Counted from the stretch's first letter, positions 34,219-44,208 are shown. The stretch: 64,000 nt of DNA from Geobacter sp. UBA6151 (GCA_002423105.1 DIUT01000015.1:1-64000); one strand, 5' to 3'. The notes: a model not told the origin generated them from the sequence alone. Numbers and translations: made by a program.

Positions 34219-35175
34219 TTAGCGCTGGAGCCCGTCCAGATAGCGCTCGGCATCAAGGGCAGCCATGCAGCCGGTTCCTGCCGAGGTGATTGCCTGACGG
34301 TACACATGATCCTGCACATCTCCTGCGGCAAAAACGCCTTCAATACTGGTCTGCGTGGCAAACCCTTCAGAACCACCCAGTGTTTTCAGGTAGCCGTTCT
34401 GCATTGCTAGCTGACCTTCAAAAATAGCGGTGTTGGGGCTATGTCCGATGGCAACAAAAACACCGTCAACGGCAATATCCCTGGTGGAGCCATCACGCAC
34501 ATCTTTGATCCGCATGCCGGTGACACCGCTCGCATCACCCAGGACTTCGTCCAGAACATGAAACCATTCGATTGTTACGTTGTCTTCGGCAGCTTTGGCA
34601 TTCAGCTTGTCAGCCAGGATTTTTTCGGAGCGGAACTGATCGCGACGATGCACCACGGTAACATGGGAAGCGATATTAGCCAGATACAGCGCCTCTTCAA
34701 CGGCTGTGTTACCGCCACCTATAACCGCCACCGGCTTGTTGCGGTAGAAAAATCCATCACAGGTGGCGCAGGCGGAAACCCCCTTGCCTTTGAAGGCTTC
34801 TTCGGAAGGGAGCCCTATATAACGGGCCGAGGCGCCGGTGGCAATGATCAGGGCGTCACAGGTATAGGTAGTGCTGTCGCCTTTCAGTACAAATGGCCGT
34901 TGTTGTAAGTCAGTGGAAACAATGGCGTCATAAATGATCGGTGTATTAAACCGTTCAGTATGCAAGCGCATCCGCTCCATCAGAACCGGTCCCTGTACCC
35001 CTTCGTGGTCGCCGGGCCAGTTATCTACTTCGGTAGTGGTGGTCAATTGACCTCCTGGTTGCAGGCCTGCAATCAGAACAGGGCCCAGGTTGGCCCGGGC
35101 GGCATAGACTGCCGCAGTATATCCGGCGGGGCCGGAACCGAGAATTATAAGGCGGTGGTGTGTTGTTTCCGGCAT
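34219..35175 (-). CDS. trxB: Thioredoxin-disulfide reductase
   Basis: A 318-aa FAD/NADPH flavoprotein. It shows the FAD dinucleotide fold GSGPAGYTAAVYAARA, redox-active CATCDGFF, the NADPH fold GGGNTAVEEALYLA and the C-terminal FAD motif GVFAAGDVQDHVYRQA. It reduces thioredoxin in the cytoplasm. Start 35175 has AAGGAG at 6 nt. An intrinsic terminator lies only 16 bp upstream, so transcription must start within or read through it; I could not place a separate promoter. The acidic microprotein follows. Confidence 0.96.
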   Translation of the reverse strand: MPETTHHRLIILGSGPAGYTAAVYAARANLGPVLIAGLQPGGQLTTTTEVDNWPGDHEGVQGPVLMERMRLHTERFNTPIIYDAIVSTDLQQRPFVLKGDSTTYTCDALIIATGASARYIGLPSEEAFKGKGVSACATCDGFFYRNKPVAVIGGGNTAVEEALYLANIASHVTVVHRRDQFRSEKILADKLNAKAAEDNVTIEWFHVLDEVLGDASGVTGMRIKDVRDGSTRDIAVDGVFVAIGHSPNTAIFEGQLAMQNGYLKTLGGSEGFATQTSIEGVFAAGDVQDHVYRQAITSAGTGCMAALDAERYLDGLQR

Positions 35176-35190
35176 GTTACGCTCCTTGCT

Positions 35191-35222
35191 AAAAAATATC
35201 CCCTGCCGGAATGACAGGGGAT
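35191..35222 (-). terminator. Intrinsic terminator after flaF
   Basis: Minus-strand stem ATCCCCTG/CAGGGGAT (35222-35198) with a 9-nt loop, followed by TATTTTTT. It separates flaF from trxB. Confidence 0.85.
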
Positions 35223-35254
35223 CAGATGCAGCTACGGTGGAGTTCTATCTGACG

Positions 35255-35638
35255 CTATTGCGGAGCATCAGAGTTCATTCGCAGACCGGCGGCAATATTA
35301 AGATTGATATCTATGACGATATTCAGTTTTTCTTTTGTGGGATTAGCCATGGACTCAAACAGACGTTTGTCGATAAACAAACTCAAGTTGAGAATATCCT
35401 GACGAAGCTCCTTTGGCAGAGGATTTTCCGGATCAGACAACTCTGCCTGAAAAAAACTCCAGACCTTCTGATTGAACTTGATGGCTTCCATGAACTTCTG
35501 ATCACGGTCCTGGACATCCCAGTTGTCTTGCACATTTTTGAGCATTAAGGCCGCTCTGGTGAGAACCGATGCTTCCAGTTCACGTCCGGAAAGAGTTTCT
35601 TTCTGCATGGTTGAATAGGTGTCCATTGCTTGTTGCAT
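35255..35638 (-). CDS. flaF: Flagellar biosynthesis regulator FlaF
   Basis: A 127-aa protein matching FlaF: SGRELEASVLTRAALMLKNVQDNW at the N-terminal third, then NQKVWSFFQAELSDPENPLP and LRQDILNLSLFIDKRLFE. In alphaproteobacteria FlaF is needed for flagellin production and works with FlbT, which binds the flagellin mRNA leader. Start ATG 35638 has GGGAGG 11 nt upstream; ATG 35626 (codon 5) is an alternative. It follows the TPR/Ig-like gene by 78 bp. An FlbT homologue is not seen in this window. Confidence 0.88.
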   Translation of the reverse strand: MQQAMDTYSTMQKETLSGRELEASVLTRAALMLKNVQDNWDVQDRDQKFMEAIKFNQKVWSFFQAELSDPENPLPKELRQDILNLSLFIDKRLFESMANPTKEKLNIVIDINLNIAAGLRMNSDAPQ

Positions 35639-35716
35639 ATTTTTATGTGCCTCCCTGTCTATTGTTAGATAATAACTTATTACATACTAATCAAATTAAA
35701 CTGAAATGCAAGAGGT

Positions 35717-36892
35717 TCAGAATGATTCCATACGAAATCCGTTGTATTCATCGCCTGTTGGATCCATGGCTACCCCACGGGAATCTGTCCCCTTGAATTT
35801 GAAGACCAGATGTGATGTGTCAATAGTTGCGTCCAGAGTGTCATTCTGTGCAACACTAAAGGTCAGTGTGGCAGTTCTGGAGAGTGGATCATAGTTTACC
35901 TGTGTGGGGATGGCTGGTATGGAAGCACTCTTTGGGCTGTAAAGGCCGTTGTTATACAGGCCCGCATCACCACCAGCAGCCTTGCTGATAGACCAGTTGG
36001 TAATATCCATCACGGATTTCATATCCATATCACTGTCAAAGACGAATTTAGCGGTCAAGCCCTTGGTTGCGCCCGGCGTTGAAAAGTCTGAATCAATGGC
36101 AAGCAGCGGGAGAGGGCCGTAAATAAGTGACAATGAGCTGCCGGATGCATCAGCGTACGCAATCTTTGGTTTTGTTACCTGCTCTTTGAGAGAGATTGCA
36201 GCTATATTTGCATTGTTTGTTCCCAGCTTGGTCAGCTTTTCAATTATTTCTTTGACCTTTGCGGTATCACCTTTGCCAATATACGATTGACCAAGTTCCC
36301 CCAGTGCCGCCGAAAAATCCCGTTTCAGTGAGGTGGCCCTATTCAACTGGAATATGGCTTCGTCATATTTTTTCTGGCCGTTCAGGGCCAAGCCGAGACC
36401 GTAATAACCGTTTCCATCTTTGGGTTCCAAACGCGCTACTTTTTTGAAACTTTCTTCGGCTTCTTTGTATTTGCCATCCTGGACCTGAAGATGACCGAGA
36501 GTATACCAGGCAGGAGTGTTCTGCCAATTGACCTTGACAGCATCCTTAAGCGTCTGGATGGCATCCTTCTTTTTCCCCAGATCAACCTGCAGGTTTGCCA
36601 GAGAAGAATATACAGAATCCAACGTTTTATCAACTTTCACTGCCAGTTTGTAAGCAGCTTCAGCTTCTTTCTTTTTGCCAAGCTGGACTAAGCCATCACC
36701 CTGAAAAGAGTAGGCCTCTGCCAAGTCAGGTTTATATGCTGCCGCCTGTTTGAACGCCTGTACCGCCTGACTGTATTTCTTCTTCTCCATTAATGAGATG
36801 CCATTGGAAAGCGCTGTGTTTGCAGCATTATCACGTAATGACGACTGCATTGAAATAGCATCAAAGATGGAACTTGTGCCTGAGGTATCCAT
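35717..36892 (-). CDS. TPR protein with C-terminal Ig-like domain, flagellar regulon member
   Basis: A 391-aa protein without a signal peptide. About six TPR units span residues ~25-230 (e.g. YSFQGDGLVQLGKKKEAEAAYKLAV and WYTLGHLQVQDGKYKEAEESFKKV). Residues ~260-391 form a beta-rich domain with FVFDSDMD and ATLTFSV, like Big/SbsA-type Ig repeats. Start ATG 36892 has AAGGAAGGAG. A near-perfect sigma-28 promoter lies 90 bp upstream, so it belongs to the late flagellar class. It could be a flagellin/filament-associated protein, a chaperone or a scaffold for the glycosyltransferases across the divergent gap. Confidence 0.75.
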   Translation of the reverse strand: MDTSGTSSIFDAISMQSSLRDNAANTALSNGISLMEKKKYSQAVQAFKQAAAYKPDLAEAYSFQGDGLVQLGKKKEAEAAYKLAVKVDKTLDSVYSSLANLQVDLGKKKDAIQTLKDAVKVNWQNTPAWYTLGHLQVQDGKYKEAEESFKKVARLEPKDGNGYYGLGLALNGQKKYDEAIFQLNRATSLKRDFSAALGELGQSYIGKGDTAKVKEIIEKLTKLGTNNANIAAISLKEQVTKPKIAYADASGSSLSLIYGPLPLLAIDSDFSTPGATKGLTAKFVFDSDMDMKSVMDITNWSISKAAGGDAGLYNNGLYSPKSASIPAIPTQVNYDPLSRTATLTFSVAQNDTLDATIDTSHLVFKFKGTDSRGVAMDPTGDEYNGFRMESF

Positions 36893-36980
36893 CGCTGTCT
36901 CCTTCCTTAAAACTGCTTACTTACACAACCACGTCTTGCCATATACCGAATCTACCATGTATAAGCGAACCATACATTAC

Positions 36981-37006
36981 TTATCGGCAAAAAGGTAAAT
37001 GATTTG
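36981..37006 (-). promoter_or_regulatory. Sigma-28 (FliA) promoter of the TPR/Ig-like gene
   Basis: On the minus strand GCCGATAA (36988-36981) matches the FliA -10 consensus at all eight positions. CAAA (37006-37003) lies 14 bp upstream in the -35 position (consensus TAAA, N15). It places the gene in the flagellar regulon and lies against the start of the divergent glycosyltransferase gene. Confidence 0.75.
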
Positions 37007-40000
37007 AAGGTTGACCGCGACACAACAAACAGCAAATGCGACACGCCATGGCAGGCGGATATGGAACGAGCGATGCATGCGCATGCCAAGGAGGAGTACG
37101 CAGAAGCTGAGTTATTATACCGGGAGCTTTTGGAGAAATACCCGTTTCTTTCCAGGGCATCTTATAACCTGGGTATTATCAGAAGTCAGCTTGAATGCTA
37201 TGAAGGTGCAGAACAAGCCTTCCGTCAGGCCGTTGGATATGAGCCTGAGCTTTTTGAGGCAGCGCTCAATCTGGCGATAGCCTTACAGGAACAAGGTCAA
37301 TTTCATGAGGCTTTACAGCTTACAGCCCACATTACCCAGCATTGGCCAGGTATACCAGATTCCTATTTTATCCATGGTTGCTTGCTTTTACTGACCGGGG
37401 CAATGCCCCAGGGCTGGGAGGGTTACGAATTCCGCTTTGACTGCCTGGCCAACCCTGTGCCACGTCAGCACCCCGGCCTTCCATTTCCTGATGGTCCACT
37501 TATTGAAGGCAGCAGGATACTTATATGTGCAGAACAAGGATACGGGGATGCCTTGCAGATGCTGCGCTACATCCCTCTGTTTGTAAGGCTTGGCCATAAG
37601 GTGTGGATTGAAGTTTCAGAACCCCTTGTCAGTTATTTTGAGCGGCTGTCGGCAGTTGAGGGGGTCATACCCCGTGGGGGTGTCCTGCCTGAGCTTGATC
37701 TGCAGATTCCGGTAATGAGCCTGCCACGGCAGTTTGGTACTACGCTTGACACCATACCGGAGCTGGTCAGCATCACTCCTGCTGCAGAGCGGGTTGAAGA
37801 AATGGCAGCGCTGTTGCCATCAGATCGGCAGATGCGGGTAGGGCTTGCCTGGTCTGGGCGCATGGATCAGCCGCTTAACCGTAAACGCAGCTGCCCTTCC
37901 CAACTGTTTTCCCTACTACTTGACATGCCGGGCATCACCTTTGTCAGTCTTCAGAAAGAGACGGCTCAGGGTTTTGAGTTGCGAGATCCCCGCCTACTCG
38001 ATTTCTCCGGGCAGCTGCAAGATTTTCACCACACTGCCGCGCTGATCTCCACACTTGATCTCGTTATCACTATTGATACATCTATTGCTCACCTGGCGGG
38101 AACATTGGGTAAACCAACCTGGTTGCTGCTTCCGTTTGTACCTGACTGGCGCTGGTTGCTGGAACGATCCGATTCTCCCTGGTACCCGTCTATGCGTCTG
38201 TTCAGGCAACCTTCCCCCCGTAACTGGCGGCCAGTGATTATGCAGATTCAACAGGAGCTTTCTTTGCTTTTGCCGGACAGCGCAGCCCTATTGTCTAATT
38301 TGGGTGTGCTGGCCGAGAGCCGTGGAGATTCTGAAGCGGCGCTTTATTTCTATCAAGCCGCCCTTGAACATCTGCCAGACTCGTCAATAATTCAGTACAA
38401 TATGGGCAACACGTTTAAGCAGCTGGGCAACAGCGACAAGGCGCGCTCCTGTTATGAGGCGGCATTGCGGTTACAGCCGATCTTTCCAGAGGCACATCAC
38501 AATCTGGCGATACTTGCTCAGGAACAACTTGATCTTGTATCGGCACATCGGCATGTAGCTGATGCGCTTGTCCAGCGTCCTGATTTTGCCGATGCACTGC
38601 ATACTCTGGGAGAGCTGTATCAACAGGAAGAGCAGTTTGAGAAAGCGATTAATGCCTTTAAAGATGCGCTTCTCGTTGCGCCTTCCGCAGTGCGCACCTG
38701 GAATTCGCTCGGCATTGTGTATCAATGTATTGAAATGGACCATGAAGCAGAACCCTGCTACAGGCAAGCCCTTATGCTGGATCCGGACCATCTGCACGCC
38801 CGCAATAATCTCGGAGCACTGTTGCTGGTCACAGGTGCTGTTGATGAATCAGTTGCCGTGTTGGAAGAGCTTATCAGGAGGGCGCCTGATTACATGGACG
38901 GGCACTGGAATCTGTCCTGCTCTCTGATTGCCCAGGGGTCGTGGCGGCGCGGCTGGGAAGAGTTTGAATACCGTTTCCACAAACATTCTCCGGTGTTGCT
39001 CCCACAAAGTGAACTGCCGCTCTGGGATGGTTCCAGTCTGCATGGTGCGGGTGTCTTGTTGCAAGGGGAACAGGCATTTGGCGACACGATCCAGTTTGTT
39101 CGCTTTGCAGCAACAGTTGCTGAACGTGGCGGGGTGGTTCATGTCGCTTGCCAGCATGATGCATTGGTCAGCCTACTGGCATCGGCACGCGGCGTCACCA
39201 GCTCATCCGGGCCGCTGGAGCCAGTGCCGGAATCCTGTGTCTGCCGTGTTCCGCTGATGTCTCTTCCCCATCTGCTTGGCCTGTCACCAGAGCAATTGCA
39301 GGGTACTGCTCCGTACCTGACAGCCTCTCGGGAGCATTTGAAAGTCTGGCGTGAAAGAATGCCGGATGTTAATGGCATCAGGATTGGTTTGTGCTGGTCA
39401 GGGCGGCAAACCTTGCGTAACCGCAGGCGTAGCTGTCCGCCGGAACTGTTGTCATGTCTGGGGGATATTCCGGGGATATCACTGTTCAGTTTGCAGCTTG
39501 GCGGAACACCGGCACCTCCAGAACTTCCGCTTATCGATCTTACAGCGGACATCAAAGACTTTGCCGATTCCGCAGCGCTTATTTCCTGTCTTGACCTTGT
39601 TATCACCATTGATACTGCAGTTGCTCATCTGGCTGGCGCGCTGGGTAAAGTGGTCTGGCTGATGCTGCCCGACACCGTTGACTGGCGCTGGATGGCAGAC
39701 CGTACGGATTCTCCCTGGTATCCGACCATGCGGCTTTTCCGGCAGAAGCCGGGATTAGGCTGGCCGGAACTGGTGAACCAGGTTGCTGAAGAGCTGTGTA
39801 GTCTGGCAGTACCCAGGTTTTATATCTATCAACCGGACAGAGATTTTCAGGAGCCGGAACATCTTGGTAAACGTCTGGTCCCCCTATTACAGACTGTCAG
39901 TCTGCCGGTGTCAGAATGTCCAGCCGTCTTGGCAGACGACATACAACAAGCTGATCTGTTTGTATTTCCCTATTACCTGGAAAATCTCACCGAATGGGCA

Positions 40001-43000
40001 ACCATTAGCGGTATGTGGGATTTTATTACACAGTTGCCAAGCTTTAAGCAGCGGGAAGACAGTCATGTTTTTTTTACGGATCATGACAGTAGAGTAGCGT
40101 ACCTTACGACAGCCTGGTGGTTTCGTGCGAGTATTGATCCACACTTCCGGGATTGCGGCAGTATCCCGCTTGGTTATCAGACAGAGGATTTTGTTGAGTA
40201 CCTGCATTGTGATACCGGTAAAATACGATACCACGCTTCATTTGTCGGCTATTTAGGGCATCGCAAGCAACGGGCTCCGCTCCTTGCGGGTCTTGCCCGG
40301 GAATCTCGTCTAGCCATATTCATTGAGACAACCACAGCATTTCATGGGCATCAATCGGCTGAACAGCGGGCAGAACGCCGACAGCGTTATCTGGATATCT
40401 GTTCCCGTTCGCTCTGTGTTCTCTGTCCAGCGGGCGACGGCAGCAACTCCATCCGTTTCTTTGAGGCGCTGGCACTGGGACGCTTGCCGGTGTTGATTTC
40501 TGATACTCCCTTGCCTTTTGAGGATTCTATTCCATATCATCGTTTTGTGCTGCGCATCCCGCCGGACCGGTCAGACAGTGCAGGTCAGCTGTTGCTAGAA
40601 TGGCTCTCAGGCATGGGAGATGAAGACCCCCTATCCCGTTGCCGTGAGGCGCGTAAGGCTTGGGAGCAATGGTTTTCGCCAGAAGCTCTTCCAGGGCGTT
40701 TATGGAATGAGTTGTTACGGCGTTACGGAAGTTACCGGGCATTACCGGCACGCCGGTTTTCATCAGAAGCGGCAGATGCATTTCGGCGCTCCCCGGCTTA
40801 CTACGTGCAGACCGGATTGACGGCAGCCGCTCAGGGACTTGTGAATGATGCTGAAGCGGCCTTCATTCTGGCGACACAGTATGATCATCGTTGCTTTGAC
40901 GCCTATCTCCAGTTAGGCCGTTTATATGCAACCAGCGGCCGGGACCATGCAGCGGTTGAGCGGTTTTACGAGGCAACTTTGATTCGTCCTGACGATCAAC
41001 AGCCATATGAAGAGGCGCTCCCCTGTCTGGAACGGCTCGGACGGCTTGATGAGGTTGCTGTATGCAAAGAGCACATTGTCAGTCAGGCTACCCAGAGATT
41101 GACCATTGATCAGCTCATGGCGGCAGGAGACAGCAGCAGGGAACAAGAGCAGTGGTTGGATGCGTTGGAGCAGTACGCTGCAATTCTCCGGCAGGAACCG
41201 GATAACGTCCTCGCCTGCGTCAGGGCAGGCGGCTGTTTGATTTTTCTGAACCGGCACCAGGAGGCAATCCCCCATCTTGTCCGTGCAATCGAGCTTGAGC
41301 CCGATATGCCGGACTCGCATATTAACCTGGCATTTTGCTACCTTGCTTATGGTAACTGGCAGCAAGGGTGGCAGGAGTTTGAATGGCGGCGGCGCTCTAT
41401 TACCGAAACGCTGCCCCCCTTCCCGGAGTTGCAGCGCATTGCCCCTGGCGAACGCTTCCAGGGCACATCCATCCTGATCCATGCCGAACAGGGCTATGGC
41501 GACCTGTTGCAGTTTGTCCGCTATATCCCTTTGCTGGCCAGCACAGGCCTTGAGGTGTATGCCACGGTTCCCGCATCGATGGTTAGACTGTTGCAAGCCA
41601 TGCCGGAGATCACCTCCGTCATAGCCCATGGCGAATCGTTGCCGGTCACTGATTACCAGACCCTGCTGCTGAGCCTGCCGGATCGCCTTCTGGCTGTTCA
41701 GCCTATACCCTTGCAGACAGTTCCCTATCTGGTTGCCGATCAGACGCTCCGCGCCGCCTGGCAGGAACGGTTGCGCAATCTCACCGGCCTTAAGATCGGT
41801 ATTGCCTGGCAGGGGCGTAATCTTAACAAAAGCGGATACCGCCGTTCGCTTGTGCCGGAGCAGCTTGCGCCGTTACTGGAGCTGCACGGCTGTTCCTTTG
41901 TTGGCCTGCAACCGGAACCGCTGCCTGAAACCCTGTCGGCAGTGCATGATGTTTCCTGTTACCTGCATGATTTTGCCGATACAGCGGCTCTTATGAGTTG
42001 CCTCGATCTCGTTATAACCGTGGATACCTCGGTTGCCCACCTTGCCGGCGCCCTGGATCTGCCCTGCTGGGTCATGCTGCTCCATGCGCCGGATTGGCGC
42101 TGGTACCCATTGGAATCGGATGAGAGCATCTGGTATCCCGGTATGCGGCTCTTCCGTCAGCGGGAGCCGGGATACTGGGATGGGGTGGTGGCGCGGGTTA
42201 CCGCCTCGCTACGGGAAGAACTGCTGACCCGTCGCGGGCATCAACTGGCGGCAGCCGGTCTGGAGTCTGAAGCTCTGGACTGTTTCCGCTCTGCAACAGA
42301 ACATCCGGATGCCACGGTTGAATCATGGCTCAATCTGGGAGTGGCCCTGCACGGTCAAGGGGCAACACGGGAGGGGTGCACAGCGCTGCTGCATGCGGTT
42401 AATATCTGTCCCTCCTACCCTGAAGCCTGGCAGAATCTGGGGCTCCTGCATCAGGCTCTGGGAGAGCTGGATTCCGCATACACCTGCTTCCGACAGGCGT
42501 TGCGGCTGCGGCCTGACTATCCAACCGCGCGCTGGAACCTCTCCCTGCTCCAGTTGCTGCTTGGTGATTATGAACGCGGCTGGAACAGCTTCGAGGCTCG
42601 CTTCAGCAAACAACCACCAGTACCGCAGCGTCATGCAACACTCCCCCGCTGGCAGGGTGAGCCGCTTGATGGCAAGAGACTGCTGGTCCATGCCGAACAA
42701 GGTTACGGTGATACAATTCAGTTTCTGCGTTTCGTTCCAGTGCTTGTGCAAATGGGCGCGAACATCATTCTCGAAGTGCAGGATGACAGCCTGCTTTCTC
42801 TGGCACGTTCCCTTGACTGTAATGCTACGGTTGTGAGCAGAGTCGGTCAAGTGCCGGATGCTGATCTGCAGATTCCTCTGATGAGTGTTCCTGGTTTGTT
42901 GAAGACAACTTTGGAGACGATACCGGACAACGTACCCTACCTTTTTGCTGATCCTGAACGGCGCAGATACTGGCAGAGGACCATTGGCCCCAGGCAGGGC

Positions 43001-43489
43001 TTGCGCATAGGGCTTTGCTGGAAGGGACGCAATGAACATGTCAACGACCGTTTTCGTTCCTGCCCGTTATCAAGCTTGACTCCATTATTCAGTCTGCCGG
43101 AAATTCAGTGGTTTTCCCTGCAGTTCGGCCCCGGAAAAAAACAACTGAAAACTTCGGAAGGTAGTGTCCCATTGATTGATCTGACCGGTTCCATCACTGA
43201 TTTTCATGATACCGCAGCCCTTATGACTGAACTGGACCTGATTATCACCGTTGACACGGCGGTTGCCCATCTGGCAGGCGCAACCGGGCGGCCTGTCTGG
43301 TTATTGCTTCCCTTTGCCCCGGACTGGCGTTGGGGGCTGGCAAGCGACAGTACACCGTGGTATCCTTCGATGCGGCTTTTCCGTCAGACCGCTCCTGAGA
43401 ATAACTGGGATGAGGTGGTGGAACAGCTGGTATGCGCGTTGCTTGGAGTGCTTGAAACCACAGATCTCTTAAACAACAAGGAGTTATAA
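37004..43489 (+). CDS. Giant multi-module glycosyltransferase: four TPR/GT9-like modules plus an exostosin-like domain
   Basis: A 2161-aa protein. Four copies of a ~330-residue GT-B domain related to GT9 each carry an AEQGYGD-type motif (residues 176, 689 [EQAFGD], 1493, 1896), a VITVDTAVAHLAGALG-type motif (about 353, 865, 1669, 2079), PDWRW, and WYP-MRLFRQ. TPR blocks precede each. Residues ~937-1243 form a different domain resembling exostosin (GT47-like: DSRVAYLT, FVGYLGHRKQ, NSIRFFEALALGRLPVLIS). Start is TTG 37004 (AAGG upstream) or ATG 37061. It likely adds sugars to protein or glycan; all catalytic roles are inferred. It opens the glycosylation operon. Confidence 0.85.
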   Translation: MKVDRDTTNSKCDTPWQADMERAMHAHAKEEYAEAELLYRELLEKYPFLSRASYNLGIIRSQLECYEGAEQAFRQAVGYEPELFEAALNLAIALQEQGQFHEALQLTAHITQHWPGIPDSYFIHGCLLLLTGAMPQGWEGYEFRFDCLANPVPRQHPGLPFPDGPLIEGSRILICAEQGYGDALQMLRYIPLFVRLGHKVWIEVSEPLVSYFERLSAVEGVIPRGGVLPELDLQIPVMSLPRQFGTTLDTIPELVSITPAAERVEEMAALLPSDRQMRVGLAWSGRMDQPLNRKRSCPSQLFSLLLDMPGITFVSLQKETAQGFELRDPRLLDFSGQLQDFHHTAALISTLDLVITIDTSIAHLAGTLGKPTWLLLPFVPDWRWLLERSDSPWYPSMRLFRQPSPRNWRPVIMQIQQELSLLLPDSAALLSNLGVLAESRGDSEAALYFYQAALEHLPDSSIIQYNMGNTFKQLGNSDKARSCYEAALRLQPIFPEAHHNLAILAQEQLDLVSAHRHVADALVQRPDFADALHTLGELYQQEEQFEKAINAFKDALLVAPSAVRTWNSLGIVYQCIEMDHEAEPCYRQALMLDPDHLHARNNLGALLLVTGAVDESVAVLEELIRRAPDYMDGHWNLSCSLIAQGSWRRGWEEFEYRFHKHSPVLLPQSELPLWDGSSLHGAGVLLQGEQAFGDTIQFVRFAATVAERGGVVHVACQHDALVSLLASARGVTSSSGPLEPVPESCVCRVPLMSLPHLLGLSPEQLQGTAPYLTASREHLKVWRERMPDVNGIRIGLCWSGRQTLRNRRRSCPPELLSCLGDIPGISLFSLQLGGTPAPPELPLIDLTADIKDFADSAALISCLDLVITIDTAVAHLAGALGKVVWLMLPDTVDWRWMADRTDSPWYPTMRLFRQKPGLGWPELVNQVAEELCSLAVPRFYIYQPDRDFQEPEHLGKRLVPLLQTVSLPVSECPAVLADDIQQADLFVFPYYLENLTEWATISGMWDFITQLPSFKQREDSHVFFTDHDSRVAYLTTAWWFRASIDPHFRDCGSIPLGYQTEDFVEYLHCDTGKIRYHASFVGYLGHRKQRAPLLAGLARESRLAIFIETTTAFHGHQSAEQRAERRQRYLDICSRSLCVLCPAGDGSNSIRFFEALALGRLPVLISDTPLPFEDSIPYHRFVLRIPPDRSDSAGQLLLEWLSGMGDEDPLSRCREARKAWEQWFSPEALPGRLWNELLRRYGSYRALPARRFSSEAADAFRRSPAYYVQTGLTAAAQGLVNDAEAAFILATQYDHRCFDAYLQLGRLYATSGRDHAAVERFYEATLIRPDDQQPYEEALPCLERLGRLDEVAVCKEHIVSQATQRLTIDQLMAAGDSSREQEQWLDALEQYAAILRQEPDNVLACVRAGGCLIFLNRHQEAIPHLVRAIELEPDMPDSHINLAFCYLAYGNWQQGWQEFEWRRRSITETLPPFPELQRIAPGERFQGTSILIHAEQGYGDLLQFVRYIPLLASTGLEVYATVPASMVRLLQAMPEITSVIAHGESLPVTDYQTLLLSLPDRLLAVQPIPLQTVPYLVADQTLRAAWQERLRNLTGLKIGIAWQGRNLNKSGYRRSLVPEQLAPLLELHGCSFVGLQPEPLPETLSAVHDVSCYLHDFADTAALMSCLDLVITVDTSVAHLAGALDLPCWVMLLHAPDWRWYPLESDESIWYPGMRLFRQREPGYWDGVVARVTASLREELLTRRGHQLAAAGLESEALDCFRSATEHPDATVESWLNLGVALHGQGATREGCTALLHAVNICPSYPEAWQNLGLLHQALGELDSAYTCFRQALRLRPDYPTARWNLSLLQLLLGDYERGWNSFEARFSKQPPVPQRHATLPRWQGEPLDGKRLLVHAEQGYGDTIQFLRFVPVLVQMGANIILEVQDDSLLSLARSLDCNATVVSRVGQVPDADLQIPLMSVPGLLKTTLETIPDNVPYLFADPERRRYWQRTIGPRQGLRIGLCWKGRNEHVNDRFRSCPLSSLTPLFSLPEIQWFSLQFGPGKKQLKTSEGSVPLIDLTGSITDFHDTAALMTELDLIITVDTAVAHLAGATGRPVWLLLPFAPDWRWGLASDSTPWYPSMRLFRQTAPENNWDEVVEQLVCALLGVLETTDLLNNKEL

Positions 43490-44133
43490 TGCAGATTACT
43501 ACCCGTTCAATGGCCCGCTTTCTCAGTTTTCTCGACCGGATTGCTACCGAGACCTACCCGGAAGTACCGTCAAAATGCCATATAGACATCACGCGGGATG
43601 CATTGAATCATTTGTTCAACAATTTTGCACTTCCTCCGCATGCGCAGATCCTTGATATTGGTTGCGGTCAGGGGGTAGCTCTGAAACCTTTTCACGAGCG
43701 TGGGCATAAGCCAATCGGAGTTACCCTTAACGCCACTGATGCCTCAATTTGCAAGGAGCTTGGTTTTGACGTCAGAGTCATGGACCAGTCGTTTCTTGAG
43801 TTTGATGATGGCTCATTTGACTTGGTCTGGGCACGCCATGTCATTGAACACAGTTTCATGCCGCTCTACACCTTGACGGAATTCAGAAGGGTTCTGCGCC
43901 CGGGCGGTATTTTGTATATGGAAGTACCGGCTCCTGACACCCTGCTTCATGAACGGAACCCCAACCACTACAGCATACTGGGTAAAGTCATGTGGAGCTC
44001 TTTGCTGGAGCGTACCGGTTTTTCCATTGCCGGGACAGTTGATTTTTTTCTGGACACCCCAAGTGGCCGTACTGACAGCTATTGGGGGTACTTTGCTGTT
44101 TCAAATGAAGCTGTTGGTACAGGTAAACGGTAA
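43489..44133 (+). CDS. Class I SAM-dependent methyltransferase
   Basis: A 214-aa methyltransferase with SAM-binding motif I ILDIGCGQGVALKPF, the acidic post-I region, motif II SFDLVWARHVIEHS, and motif III RVLRPGGILYMEVP. It matches Methyltransf_11 proteins that methylate sugars or other small substrates. Its start overlaps the preceding stop as TAATG, so it is translationally coupled to the giant glycosyltransferase. In this context it probably methylates a glycan residue. Confidence 0.88.
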   Translation: MQITTRSMARFLSFLDRIATETYPEVPSKCHIDITRDALNHLFNNFALPPHAQILDIGCGQGVALKPFHERGHKPIGVTLNATDASICKELGFDVRVMDQSFLEFDDGSFDLVWARHVIEHSFMPLYTLTEFRRVLRPGGILYMEVPAPDTLLHERNPNHYSILGKVMWSSLLERTGFSIAGTVDFFLDTPSGRTDSYWGYFAVSNEAVGTGKR

Positions 44134-44204
44134 TGCCAAAAACTGCTGTCATAGCGGTCATTAGTGGCAATGAAGTTTTTTACACCAAAAGGATACCTTG
44201 GTGA
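44133..44204 (+). pseudogene. 23-codon frame, possible glycosyltransferase N-terminal remnant
   Basis: A frame starting at ATG in a TAATG overlap with the methyltransferase stop and ending in TGA at 44204, 4 bp before the next start. Its translation, MPKTAVIAVISGNEVFYTKR then IPW, resembles the first strand of GT-A glycosyltransferases. It could be a leader peptide coupling translation, or the remnant of a lost gene. Evidence is weak. Confidence 0.25.
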
Positions 44205-44208
44205 AATC

